NCBI GenBank assembly: GCA_010645155.1
Contig: CM021312.1
Coordinates: 6,787,698-6,851,697 of the forward strand
DNA from: Tigriopus japonicus
Taxonomy: Eukaryota > Arthropoda > Copepoda > Harpacticoida > Harpacticidae
Reading direction: 5' to 3'
Length of the DNA stretch: 64,000 nt
Position numbers and translations under genes: made by a program. Below, piece after piece: positions 1 through 9,333 of this stretch (position 1 is the stretch's first letter; the number at the start of each line of letters is the position of its first letter). The notes under the pieces are model-generated. The model was not told the DNA's origin. It searched no databases and was given only the letters and a program-made list of their open reading frames with translations.

Positions 1-105
1 TGGCCGACCTAGCCGATGCCGTGGCCGACCGAGCCGATGCCGTGGCCGACCGAGCCGATGCCGTGGCCGACCGAGCCGATGCTGTGGCTGACCGAGCCTT
101 CGTGA
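1..105. repeat. 21-bp minisatellite, about 4-5 units, continues off the window
   Basis: Four near-perfect copies of a 21-bp unit beginning TGGCCGACCGAGCC, then a decayed fifth. The unit length is a multiple of three, so frame 3 stays open through the array as an Ala/Asp-rich heptad (A-D-R-A-D-A-V) up to a stop near 167. It could be the tail of a coding repeat whose body lies to the left, or a plain minisatellite; the window cannot decide. Confidence 0.8.
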
Positions 106-242
106 TGTCGAGCATATTTCTAGTCAAAGTTTTGTCATTTCTAGTCAAATCTGTGATAACTATGTAAATCTTCTGTGATATTTTTATGATTATTTTAATT
201 CTCATGTCATTCACAACACTCGGTCATGCTACAATTACACAA

Positions 243-544
243 GATTTCGATTACACGCTTTTGAGAGAATCAAAATTTGCCTGAGACATCACCAAAAATG
301 GGCGATTTTGCCAATTTTTTTCGCCAAATTTTCCCGATTTCGCCTAATATTTCGCCAAATTTGCTCAATTCGCCAAATTTATCGCCAGAAATACAAAAAT
401 CGCCAGATTTATCGCCAGATTAATTTTTCTATCGCCAGATTCGTGAAATCTGGCGATAGAAATCGCCAGTTGGCAACCCTGGTGTCCGCCACCGATTGAA
501 CCTATTCGTATTTAACAATTTTGTTAAAGCGTGTAATCGAAATC
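243..544. repeat. Element rich in CGCCAAATTT/CGCCAGATTT motifs, flanked by a 19-bp inverted repeat
   Basis: From about 263 to 480 the sequence repeats CGCCAAATTT-like and CGCCAGATTT motifs and ends in TTGGCAACCCTG. A longer relative lies at 26246-26634, with the same opening (GAGAATCAAAATTTGCCTGA) and the same end. A 19-bp stretch at about 243-262 (GATTTCGATTACACGC) recurs inverted at about 526-544. The insertion interrupts a hAT-like element whose intact counterpart is near 61705. Short ORFs inside look fortuitous. Confidence 0.6.
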
Positions 545-1471
545 TAACTCTCTTTTGAGGTATCTCTAAGGTCATGAGGGAAGATGGTGTAGCGCAGTTG
601 ACTAACGCGCGACCGAGCTATGCTCGGGTTCATGGGTTCGATCCCAGGTCTTCCCCCCCCTGTCTGTCTAGTGGATATTCCGCCTCGAACGGCGCCTCCA
701 AAACCCAGAATGGGCCCCATGACTCCATTACAATTATTGTATAACCATGTATAAATATATATCCAATGAGAAAATTCTCGCAATAAACATTATTTATTTA
801 ATATGCATGGAGACCATGACCTTTATTGACGCCGTATCAAATAGCTTTTTGACTGATATTGTCTGTTTCAATATGGTTCCTTTGATATTCAAATCTTAGT
901 TGCTAGTCACACTTCTTAGCCAGGTTGACTAGAATGTGGTAATAATGTCATGATTTGCCACCTGATTTCAATGTTGATGGGCTTTAACAAAGGGAAATTT
1001 CAAATAATAACAGTGCACTAACGAGTTAAATAAAATCTTGCGTTGCAACATAATAACATAAGCAATCGTTAAATGAAATATTCACCGACAATTTGGAGGA
1101 TATAACATAAGTTTTGTGTTAATGAAAAAGATTTCACGTAACATTTTCAGCGGTTCTTCAGGTATTTTTCTTTAAAACTCTGAAGCCAACATGTTATGCC
1201 AAGTTGTGGAATCGACGAGATGTTCCTTGATTTGAAATTTATATTGTTTAAGTTTAAAACAACGGAAAAATAAATCTAGATATTTCGTGCCTTCAAACTG
1301 AAACCGATCGAACACCAGAGAAAAAAGCAAAACCCAATTTGAGCAATTTTGTCAACACTTCGCATGTCTCACTTGGTCTCAAGTCGGAATCAAGACCAGC
1401 GAGACTTTCATTGTATTGGTCGGGTCTCATACTGTATGAGACATTGCTGGTATCAGCCCCATCAGTAATAG
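480..1471. mobile_element. 5'-truncated copy of the 822-bp hAT-like element, interrupted by a SINE
   Basis: Nearly colinear with the element at 59841-63120: it shares the stretch from GTGTCCGCCACCGATTGAAC through ATATGCATGGAGACC to the right terminus CCCATCAGTA. The left terminus is missing; a CGCCAGATTT-type element abuts at 480. It carries about 60 bp near 940-1000 that the other copy lacks. At 1376-1383 it has GTCTCAAG only once. The other copy has that octamer on both sides of an inserted element, so this is an empty-site control. Confidence 0.85.
572..798 (+). mobile_element. tRNA-derived SINE
   Basis: The head (about 582-655) is tRNA-like. GGAAGAT near its start can pair with GTCTTCC at its end. 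TAGCGCAGTTGAC resembles a Pol III A box and GGGTTCGATCCC a B box/T arm. About 140 bp of non-tRNA body follow, ending in AT-rich TTATTTATT. The paralogous element copy near 61790 lacks the whole block, which fixes its limits to within a few bases. The anticodon arm is degenerate, so it is not a functional tRNA gene. A second head borders the N run at 22467 on the other strand. Confidence 0.8.
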
Positions 1472-1541
1472 AGACCCTTCTTTTTGAGGTCACGTCAGCA
1501 CAAGCCGGCCTCCAAAAGCAGGAGTAAAACTAGAATGTGCC

Positions 1542-2221
1542 TAAGTAATCATTGTTCTTCGCATCGTTATCGATCATTAGGGCTGAATATTTTAGGTTTT
1601 ACATAAAAACCTAGGTTTTAACCTAAAACGCCTTTTTTGGGCAATTTTTACCTAAAACGGTGTTTTCAACCTAATAATAACTTTTCTTAGCCCAAAGTCA
1701 TTTGCACAATAAGATTCCTTACCCCAGTGTCTTTGAAAATAAAACAAAGGAAGAAAGGAGTGAGAGTTCAATGCTTTTCATCCCCCCAACATGCGAAATC
1801 AGCGATAGCAGTTGGTTTCAGGCCGACACTCACAATTAGTCATTTAGCTTCAAATTATGACTTGTTTACCCCGCGAGGTGTCATTTTGATCACGTGAGAG
1901 TGTGACGGATTTGCCTTCATGGAATAAATTTTACTTAACGTAAAACGTAATCAATTCAGTGTTACAAACTTTTTGGAGAAACTGAAACAAAATAGAAATT
2001 GTTCATGCATGCTTCTTTCTCAAAACATAATCGTTTGTCCATTTGGCTTCGAAAATCTCCATCAAAGAACGCTCGCTCGAACGCACGCACGCGGATTGGA
2101 AAACACGATGGCTTTCAAAGTGACTCGCCTTCTTTTTGACTCGGATTTCAGGTGGCTCCCTCTGAGAAGTTCACTCTCGACTGAAGAGAGCAGCTCCCCC
2201 TATCGACGTTCACGATTCAAT
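1542..2221. other. Non-coding stretch, no supported gene
   Basis: Starts with a short self-similar tract (about 1578-1670) repeating ACCTAAAAC and its complement, headed by TAGGGCTG. That could be a hAT-like terminus, but no partner end is visible. I see nothing else I can support; a short ORF at 1973-2257 runs into the repeat that follows. Confidence 0.4.
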
Positions 2222-2486
2222 CGAAAAAAGCGACCTCAAGCGGCATTTATGGCATGACCTGTGGTGTAAAAAAGAGAAATTCCGAAAATACGCTCTTCAC
2301 TCTGCTAAGTTTGAGTGCCTCTGGTACATCCTCTGTGATTTGTAATTGGCAGCAGTTAACAGCAAATTGTTACTTATTGTTTCAAAAAACAGTCTTAAAT
2401 TTTAAGGACATCAAGATTTTTGCCTCGTTTTGAAGTTATTACACGTTTAAAACATCAACTTCAGTTTCAAAATTAGTCACCCTCTA
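2222..2486 (+). repeat. Repeat B, copy 1
   Basis: About 265 bp that recurs inverted at about 7571-7835. Shared blocks include GAAATTCCGAAAATACGCTC and TTTCAAAAAACAGTCTTAAA. Both copies keep a short conserved reading frame (FRKYALH-AKFEC...AVNSK...IVSKNSLKF, then stop), but copy 1 has an internal stop. This looks like the 3' end of a transposon protein gene. Family not recognised. Confidence 0.65.
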
Positions 2487-2653
2487 CAAACGATGGACAA
2501 TCACTATCACAAAGCAAGTCAGTAGATCAGGAGTTTGAAGATATTTGACTTAACACAATGAAATAACACAGTTTTAATTCCTTAAGAGACATCAATTGGG
2601 CATCAAATGATTGCTCATTGAATCCTTGTGGACTTTTGTTTTACAACTCATGT

Positions 2654-2762
2654 CAATAAAACGACATTAATCCGAATTATATTGGATTTCTTCATTAACT
2701 CCAATAAAAAAAATTAATAAAACGACATTTAACCGAATTATATTGGATTTCTTCATTAACTC
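2654..2762. repeat. Tandem duplication of about 60 bp
   Basis: Two adjacent near-identical copies containing AATAAAACGACATT and TTATATTGGATTTCTTCATT, separated by an A-rich spacer. No coding content. Confidence 0.8.
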
Positions 2763-3184
2763 AAGGCTATCACGCAGGAAAATTCACACCAACGCAGTAA
2801 CGCGCCCTCGCTCGATCCCACTCTACAACGGTGTTTAAATCTTGGCTTTTTCGTACCTACACTTTATTTCAGGGTTGCGTGAGAAAAAAATGTGATGTTC
2901 CGCCAATTTTAAAAGTTCAGGAAAATCATACTTTTTTAGTTAGTAGAAAAATCATCATCCATTTCTGAATTACATTAAAACTGAGAAAACTCGCATTTTA
3001 TTTTCGCAAAATCAGAAATCAAAATACAGTCGTATCTCGATATAAGAAACTTTTCTGTCAGTGGCAAAATGTTGCTTATATCAAGATTTTTCCTATATCA
3101 AGACTCAAGAAAATTGGCTCAAGAAACGATAAAAATTACAAGGAAACTACCAGAGGAGTTTACCACACCTTTATATAACCTTAG

Positions 3185-4078
3185 AGGATAGAGGAATGGA
3201 TCTCCGTAGCCAATGTTCTCAGTTATGCTGATGATACCACAATCTATACGTCTCAAAACACCAAGGAGAGGACCCGTGATGTGCTTGAAGGTGCAGCAAT
3301 AGAAGTTATCCAGTTCATGTAGGCTTCCAAACTCTCTTTAAACCCATCGAAAACTCAATTCATAATGATTGGGAGGAAAATGGAAAGAGATATCAAAGTG
3401 GGAAATGTTGCGGTGGCAGAGTCTTCAAATGTGACCCTACTGGGAGTGACTCTCAATAAGTCACTAACGTGGAAAGCCCACTTAGATAAGCTAGCACCCA
3501 TCTTACGACAACGAATCGGAATTCTCCGACGATTATCATTCCAACTCCCATTGGACACGATTAGACCAATCCTTGATGGAATATTTACATCAAAAGTAAA
3601 GTATTGTCTGACATTGATCACCAACGTGTATGGAATCAAGGGAGCAGATCCCGCTCAAAGTCAACTACACAAGCTCCATAGGTCTGCAATGAAGGCGTCG
3701 CTGAGAATTGCCACTTCAGATCACCCTCCCGATGACGAACTTCTGAAAAAATCAGGTCAAATCTCGGTCAAACAGATTGCAGCTACATCAATAGCCAACC
3801 TTGCAGTGGATTGCCTGCAAAATTGGAAATCCCATCCATTAACCACCTCCAGAATAGTGCTACATTTGGGATCCAAAAGAACAAGACAAAGCCAAGACAG
3901 AACATTTCCCCCACAACCTGTCAGAAACTCCCTCTTGGGACGAATGGTGGAAGCATATGAAGACCTCCCAAAATATGTTCGTGATGAGCCCAAGAAACAC
4001 TCGCGGAAATGCCTCATAAAAAAGCTAATGGTGTATTTTTTTCTTTTTCCTTTATTCTTATATAATTTCATATCTTAA
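3185..4078 (+). pseudogene. Decayed non-LTR retrotransposon (C-terminal half of reverse transcriptase)
   Basis: From about 3200 the frame reads into VLSYADDTTIY, which contains the YADD catalytic box of LINE reverse transcriptases (near 3224). It continues to a TAG at 3320-3322 and then, in the same frame, through KLSLNPSKTQFIMIG and the conserved segment VTLLGVTLNKSLTWKAHL to a stop at 4076-4078. Upstream RT domains and any endonuclease are missing, so it is 5'-truncated and has a premature stop. Just 5' (about 3030-3110) is a pogo/Tigger-like tract (CAGTCGTATCTCGATATAAG). Distinct in sequence from the LINE at 47-49 kb. Confidence 0.8.
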
Positions 4079-4699
4079 CTTACAACCTCTCAATTACCAA
4101 CAAACTTACTGACCATTGCATGGTCAACGCTACGATCATCGGAAAGGTCGATAAAGAGAATTCTGCGTCCTTACAAATATATATACTCAATACTTATAAA
4201 CTTACTTTTATTACAACACATTCCAACAATGACTCAAAAATTTAGCTTTTAAAAAATAGTTATTAAAACACGAATTTACATTTCAAGTGCATGCATATTA
4301 CAAAGCTTAGGAAGTTGTTTCAATATCAATTTGACAAAAAAAATGAAAGAAGAAAGTACAATTTTGTCATCATGATTGGTAAAGTACCCAACCCATACAG
4401 GGACAAACAACTTTTTTTTAATTTGAGCCTTCCACGCTTTCATATTGACCAAGTTTTTTTGCTATTTTTTGGAATATCTCAACTGCAAATCTTTTATTCT
4501 CAGTTTGACTTTAAATTTGAGAGACTTTCTTGGGTTCGCATGACACTTCCTTGGATTGCTTATTTTCCATTAGGTTTTGCTTTGGCAGACACACAATTTT
4601 TTCACTCTTAAGCATTGCAAATTTGTTGGCAAAATGGGCGTTCATTATTTCTATAATTGTCCAAAAATTATTTTTTTAAAACTTAATGTCACTGAAATA
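4079..4699. other. AT-rich spacer, nothing recognised
   Basis: Between the decayed LINE and the TA-flanked element. One open frame of 106 codons (4291-4611) is low-complexity and resembles nothing I know. Confidence 0.4.
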
Positions 4700-5358
4700 C
4701 AGGGTTAGGCAGAATTAGTGAAACATGAATATTGTGAAATAACTCTTTACCAACAAGGCCAATAGGAAAACATTGCTTTAAGAAGTTGTTCCGGATACAA
4801 CATACTATAACTAAATGGAAAATTATTTTTCATTTGCCCCCGCCAAGCCAAACACAGTCCTGAACGTCTTGATATCAATGTTACAACTTGCACGCACCCA
4901 TTTCTCTTCTTGTGTATTTTCCCATACTGCTTCACTTGCAAACAAAAGTAGTCCTTGTCACCCTTTTTTGGCCTTTTCACGATCCAACCAACAATTATGG
5001 GGACAAATGTTAGTCTTTGGGCATCTTGTTCATGGATCAACCCGAATTTCATTTGATCTTAAGGGCAATTGACTTGACCATCGTGGGAGTCCTCGTCCTT
5101 TTTTACCACCTTGTTCAGGGTTCCATTACAATTGTCATGTATCCTGTTATTTTTTTTAACCTATCTATATTTAAGTTTTTTTTTTTTCATCCTTTTTCAA
5201 CTCTGACCACTTCAAGTCATAATTTCTTCCTTATAACCATAAATGGTTCCTGAAGATTAATAAACTATACTATACTATACTATTTGAAATTGTGGCTCAC
5301 ACCAAGGGTCTTGATCATGATCTTAAATCTAATGTTTCACTAATTCTGCCTAACCCTG
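4700..5358 (-). mobile_element. Tc1/mariner-type element, degraded, with 27-bp perfect terminal inverted repeats
   Basis: The ends (4700-4726 and 5332-5358) are exact reverse complements over 27 bp, starting CAGGGTTAGGCAGAATTAG. Each is flanked by TA, as expected for the Tc1/mariner superfamily. The minus strand carries a broken open frame (about 5052-4747) with a possible helix-turn-helix stretch, visible only after a frame change; no catalytic triad is seen. A (TATAC)n-like tract sits at about 5261-5281. At 659 bp it is too short to be autonomous. Confidence 0.8.
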
Positions 5359-5481
5359 TAGTTCTTATTGAGTGGCATGTTGGACAATTTATAACGGTTT
5401 TAGGGTTCAAAATGCAGTTTTTCGTTCTTTTGGCTGAAACTTGAAAAGGGCAAGTTGTTTTTTAAGAAAATGTTTCTAATT

Positions 5482-5792
5482 TTAAAATTTTGGATCTCGT
5501 TGTTTTAGATCGAAAATTATGGATCTCGTTGTTTTAGGTCGAAAATTGTGGATCTCTTTATTTAATGTCGACAATTTTGGATCTTGTTTTTTGTTATCGA
5601 AAATTTTGGATCTTGGTTTTTTTTGGTCGGAAATTTTGGATCTCAGTTTTTTAGATCGAAAATTGTGGATCTCGATGTTTTAGATCGAAAATTTTGGATC
5701 TCGTTTTTAGGTCGAAAATTTCTTATTATTTCATGTCGACAATTTTGGATCCCAGTTTTTTTGTTGAAAATTTTGAATCTCGGTTTTTAGGT
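5482..5792. repeat. Imperfect tandem array, about 31-bp unit, roughly ten units
   Basis: Repeats of GATCGAAAATTTTGGATCTC followed by a T-rich linker, with frequent substitutions and small length changes. Frames on the plus strand stay partly open but are low-complexity (F, L, G, S). No function inferred. Confidence 0.8.
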
Positions 5793-6254
5793 TCAACGAC
5801 AAGAATCCCACATTTAGAGTTCACTCTTTGGTTCGTAAAGATATTATCGATGCAAGTTTTACTATGGGTAGTTATTCTTGTGGGATGATTAATAGCAGGG
5901 GACAATTCATGGCTAAGCATTAGGTCACTAAAATTGCTTCTTTTTAACGAGTCTTTTAAAAAATCGATGTTAAAGTCACCACAGACTTACAAAGGTTTCG
6001 AACCACATTTGTGAAGTAGGACTTCTAGTTCTGCAATTGTATTTTGAAAATTTGCCAGCGGTGGAATAAGCACACTCTGTTGAATTTTCAAATTTTGTTG
6101 AATTTTCAAAAAAATATAAATTCAAACCTATATTGGGATCATTGGGGTCAGTCGATTTTGCAGAGTCATCACTTACACCTTTACCGGGATCATTTCGCAT
6201 TGGCCTTTTTGTAGATCTCGTTATTACTGGATAATCTGTTCTATCAAGTTGTTC

Positions 6255-8048
6255 TATGGGCCCTACAATTCATCCGATTGGCTGGGATGACCTCATGGCG
6301 CGGAGGAAATTCAAAAAGAAAGTAGATCTTCAAAATTGATAAAAATTGGGGGTATTTAAGAGATTAAATTTCAAACTTTTATATTACATTGCCAATTGAT
6401 AACGTTCAATTTCTCTTTTAAACTATGATCAAAATTTTTTGGTAAGGCAATCCATAATTATGAACGAAAAAATGAAGGATGGTTTTCAATCAGGAGATTG
6501 GCATGGTGAATGATTGTCTTCAACAATGTGAACTAAAAACCCTTATTGTTCAAACTAATGCACACTGATCATGAGTACTTTTTTCATTTAATTTTGCGTA
6601 TTCTTGATGAATCTGATGACGCTGCCTAGAGCGCCACAATGTGCCCGGGTAATTGATGGTGAATTTTGTGACCATTTTCTACTTACAGAAGAATAGATGG
6701 TGAAGCAGAATTGACCCACCAAAACATGAAATAAAGAACGTGTTGCCGTACTTAGATTAGTCCTGGCTTGCATTTTTGGGTGAAATGGTTTGCCATAACA
6801 AGATTTATTTATAGGTTGATGACATAATTTTTAGTAAAAAACATACTGCTCAAATCACATGTGGCCTTCTGTCTATACTTTGCTTCTCCCAAATTATACT
6901 AAGCTGCTTAATTTACTTATTTATATGCACATTTACAGGATTTGGCATAGAAAACATGTCTTGCGCATTTTCATATGTAACTTCCACTTTTTAGGGCAAG
7001 CTTTTTACAATATTCTTGGGAAATATGTTTGTCTTCTCAAAAAACATCTGGCCAGTTTCAGCAATAAACAAGGCAGACCTCTCTGGATCAAATGGTAGTA
7101 AAAATAGGAGTTTTATTGAAGCTAGAAGATCGGTTATTAGAAAGAGGCAATACAAAAGCAAAGTCTCTGGTGGATATTAGGGTTAAGATTACAATGATCA
7201 ATTTGCCAGAATCACAATTTCTGTTCTCAAAATCCTTTTTGCTGTATAGAGTGTCACGATTCAAAACGTGGAGTGTACACAGGATTAAGAGACCCTTTCC
7301 ATGTAGTAACTTCTTTTGCTTTTTATGCAAGTTCTATCAGTGTTTGGTATTTCTTTTTCATTTCATTCTAGAGCCCTTTATTCTAACTTCAAAAGTTGTG
7401 TTCTTGTAATGCGTGAAAATTGCATTGGTTTGTCACAATGGTGTCCTAAATCCACATGTCTGAAAGCTTCCCCAACTCCTTTTTGAATGTCTGAAATTGG
7501 TTGCTCTGATTTCGTTGACGGCCCCCTCTTGTCTTCTATTCTCCTTTTCCCCTTTTTCTCCTTCCTCATTGAAAGGGTGACTAATTTTGAAACTGAAATT
7601 GACATTTTAAACTTGTTATAACTTTAAAATGAGGCAAAAATCCTGATGTCCTTAAAATTTAAGACTGTTTTTTGAAACAATAATTAACATCTTACTGTTA
7701 ACTGCTACCAATTTCAAATCACTGGGGATGTACGAGAGGCATTCAAACTTGGCAAAGTGAAGAGCGTATTTTCGGAATTTCTTTACCTCTACACTCCAAG
7801 AAATGCCATAAATGCTGCTGGGGGTCGCTTTTCTTTGCTCTAAATATTTCAAGCTCATTAGAGGTGTCAGTGTTGTGTTTCAGAATTAGTAAATCCTTGT
7901 GTGTGACCAAAAAGTAGGAAAAAGTTTGCATGCCCATGTCAGTCAGGAAAGAACATTCCACTCATTAGCTGATCAGTGGCTGAGGGACTACATTCAGTTG
8001 CTCTATTATGACGTCATCCAGCCAATCGGATGAATTGTAGGGCCCATA
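6255..8048 (-). mobile_element. 1.8-kb inverted-repeat DNA transposon with 9-bp target duplication (Mutator-like candidate)
   Basis: The left end (6255-6285) and right end (8018-8048) are reverse complements over 31 bp, starting TATGGGCCCTACAATTC; after a one-base slip the match goes on for about 10 more. The 9-mer AAGTTGTTC lies directly outside both ends (6246-6254 and 8049-8057). The interior has several short minus-strand frames (about 6588-6773, 7088-7330, 7652-7961) and includes repeat B inverted (7571-7835). A 9-bp duplication fits Mutator-like elements; P-type or Merlin elements (about 8-9 bp) are alternatives. No transposase domain is recognisable. Confidence 0.7.
7571..7835 (-). repeat. 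Repeat B, copy 2 (inside the 1.8-kb element)
   Basis: Inverted relative to the copy at 2222-2486. Its minus-strand frame is open through to KNSLKF-stop, unlike copy 1. It sits inside the element bounded at 6255 and 8048, so repeat B is probably the 3' part of that element's coding region, and copy 1 is a remnant of another insertion. Confidence 0.65.
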
Positions 8049-8559
8049 AAGTTGTTCGGTCAAAAATTGTTGTTCTGTTTCTATGTCACTCGTATGTTGT
8101 TCTTCTCCTTTACTCGATTCTCTTCCCTTCCTGATTTGTGGAAGTAAATGTTCTTTTTGGTTTTGTTTTTTTCCTCTCTTTCCATCATCATCTTCTTTTT
8201 CACCACCCTCACATCCGTCATCCTCATTGTCCTCTACTCCGTCCACCTCGCGATCCATTTCTTCCCCTCCAGCATCCTCACCATTTTCCTTCTCTTTTTC
8301 GGGGCCATCAAGTCCCGGACTTCTCCTTGGTTCCCGGATTTGTTTCATTTTTTCTGTTGAGTGTCCATGTGAATTTCTTCCAATCGAGTTCTCCGACAAC
8401 TGGTGCATTTTGGGACATTTGCTCTTAAGTTGATCCTCTGCTTGGCAACGGAAGCATCGGCGAGTTTGGTCTCGATGTGAGATTCGGTGAGATTTTTCTA
8501 CTATGGAGACAAGGAAGTTGGCCCCAGCGGAAAGAAAAAAAAGTTGTCACGAACCTGGG
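8049..8559. other. Compositionally biased stretch with an acidic ORF on the minus strand
   Basis: About 8080-8345 is pyrimidine-rich on the plus strand. Read on the minus strand it gives a Glu/Asp/Lys-rich open frame (8408 down to 7965) that crosses into the inverted-repeat end of the neighbouring transposon. Composition alone explains the open frame; no domain is seen. Confidence 0.4.
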
Positions 8560-9180
8560 TCAGAATAATCCATTGAAAAACGAAGGAGCCTGATAAAGAA
8601 GAGAGGAGGGCTTCATTGATTGAACTAGCCTCGATTCCTTTGAATTTGGAGGTGCTCTCAGAACGCACATAAAACCTCTACGATCGCTACAACTGATCTC
8701 AAAAGCCTGGGTTAGGACAGAGCCCATGAACGCTCTTGAAAGCATACAGTATCAGATACCTTTTATACCTTTTCCGAGTACTGTACGGGCCTAATTTCTG
8801 GAGCCTCTCCCAATACGAGAGCCCTCTCATTCCTGTGATGTTCCTAGTGAAACATCTTTGGACCTGCTCGACCTTTTGCAAACCTGCCGAATTCATTGGA
8901 GCCCAAATGGGGGAAGCAAACCTGGGCCAGACTGATCCATTTGTTACCCATTAGTCTACGTCTGGAAAATGTAGGAGCTGATCCTCTGATTGCAATTAAG
9001 TCAGGATTGGACAAATTTTTAAATACTTTTCCTGACCAACCCACTATTCAAGGGTTGTACAGATCTGCCAACAGTAACTCATTGGTAGATCAAATGTCAT
9101 TTAAACGGTAATTTTATAAATTATATTAATCATTAACTCTCTTTACAGGGAATCCCATTCCTTGTCGCGGTATAAAAAAT
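8560..9180 (+). mobile_element. Truncated CR1/jockey-like LINE fragment with 5' inversion
   Basis: About 8560-8930 is antisense: the minus strand reads QKVEQVQRCFTRNITGMRG and LSYWERLQKLGPYSTRKRYK, the C-terminal part of a LINE reverse transcriptase. From about 8940 the same family's last codons run on the plus strand (FLNTFPDQPTIQGLYRSANS, stop near 9111), followed by the 3' UTR (AACTCTCTTTACAGGGAATC). An inverted 5' segment joined to a sense 3' segment is what twin priming leaves. The same 3' end occurs on the minus strand at about 47400-47570. It lies just 3' of COPS3. Confidence 0.8.
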
Positions 9181-9231
9181 TGAAATTCATCTTTAGAGAA
9201 TCAATAAAAGAACCAAATTGAATGCTTAAAG

Positions 9232-9237
9232 TTTATT
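9232..9237 (-). terminator. Candidate poly(A) signal for COPS3
   Basis: AATAAA on the minus strand, about 100 bp past the COPS3 stop codon at 9334. No other canonical hexamer lies closer. Confidence 0.55.
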
Positions 9238-9333
9238 TACTCCACGTCCGTTTCCGATCCTATTTTCCAACTTATCAGCACAGCTTGCCTTATTGTTGCT
9301 TAAAACTGGGTGGGGTCTATCGGGTTGGCGGTC

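Noticed and set aside
7965..8408. Acidic minus-strand ORF ending in SSDWLDDVII, resembling the start of a Ulp1-type protease
   Set aside because: The WLDD stretch lies inside the 31-bp terminal inverted repeat of the 6255-8048 element and recurs at the other end, and the upstream part is pure compositional bias. No catalytic residues follow.
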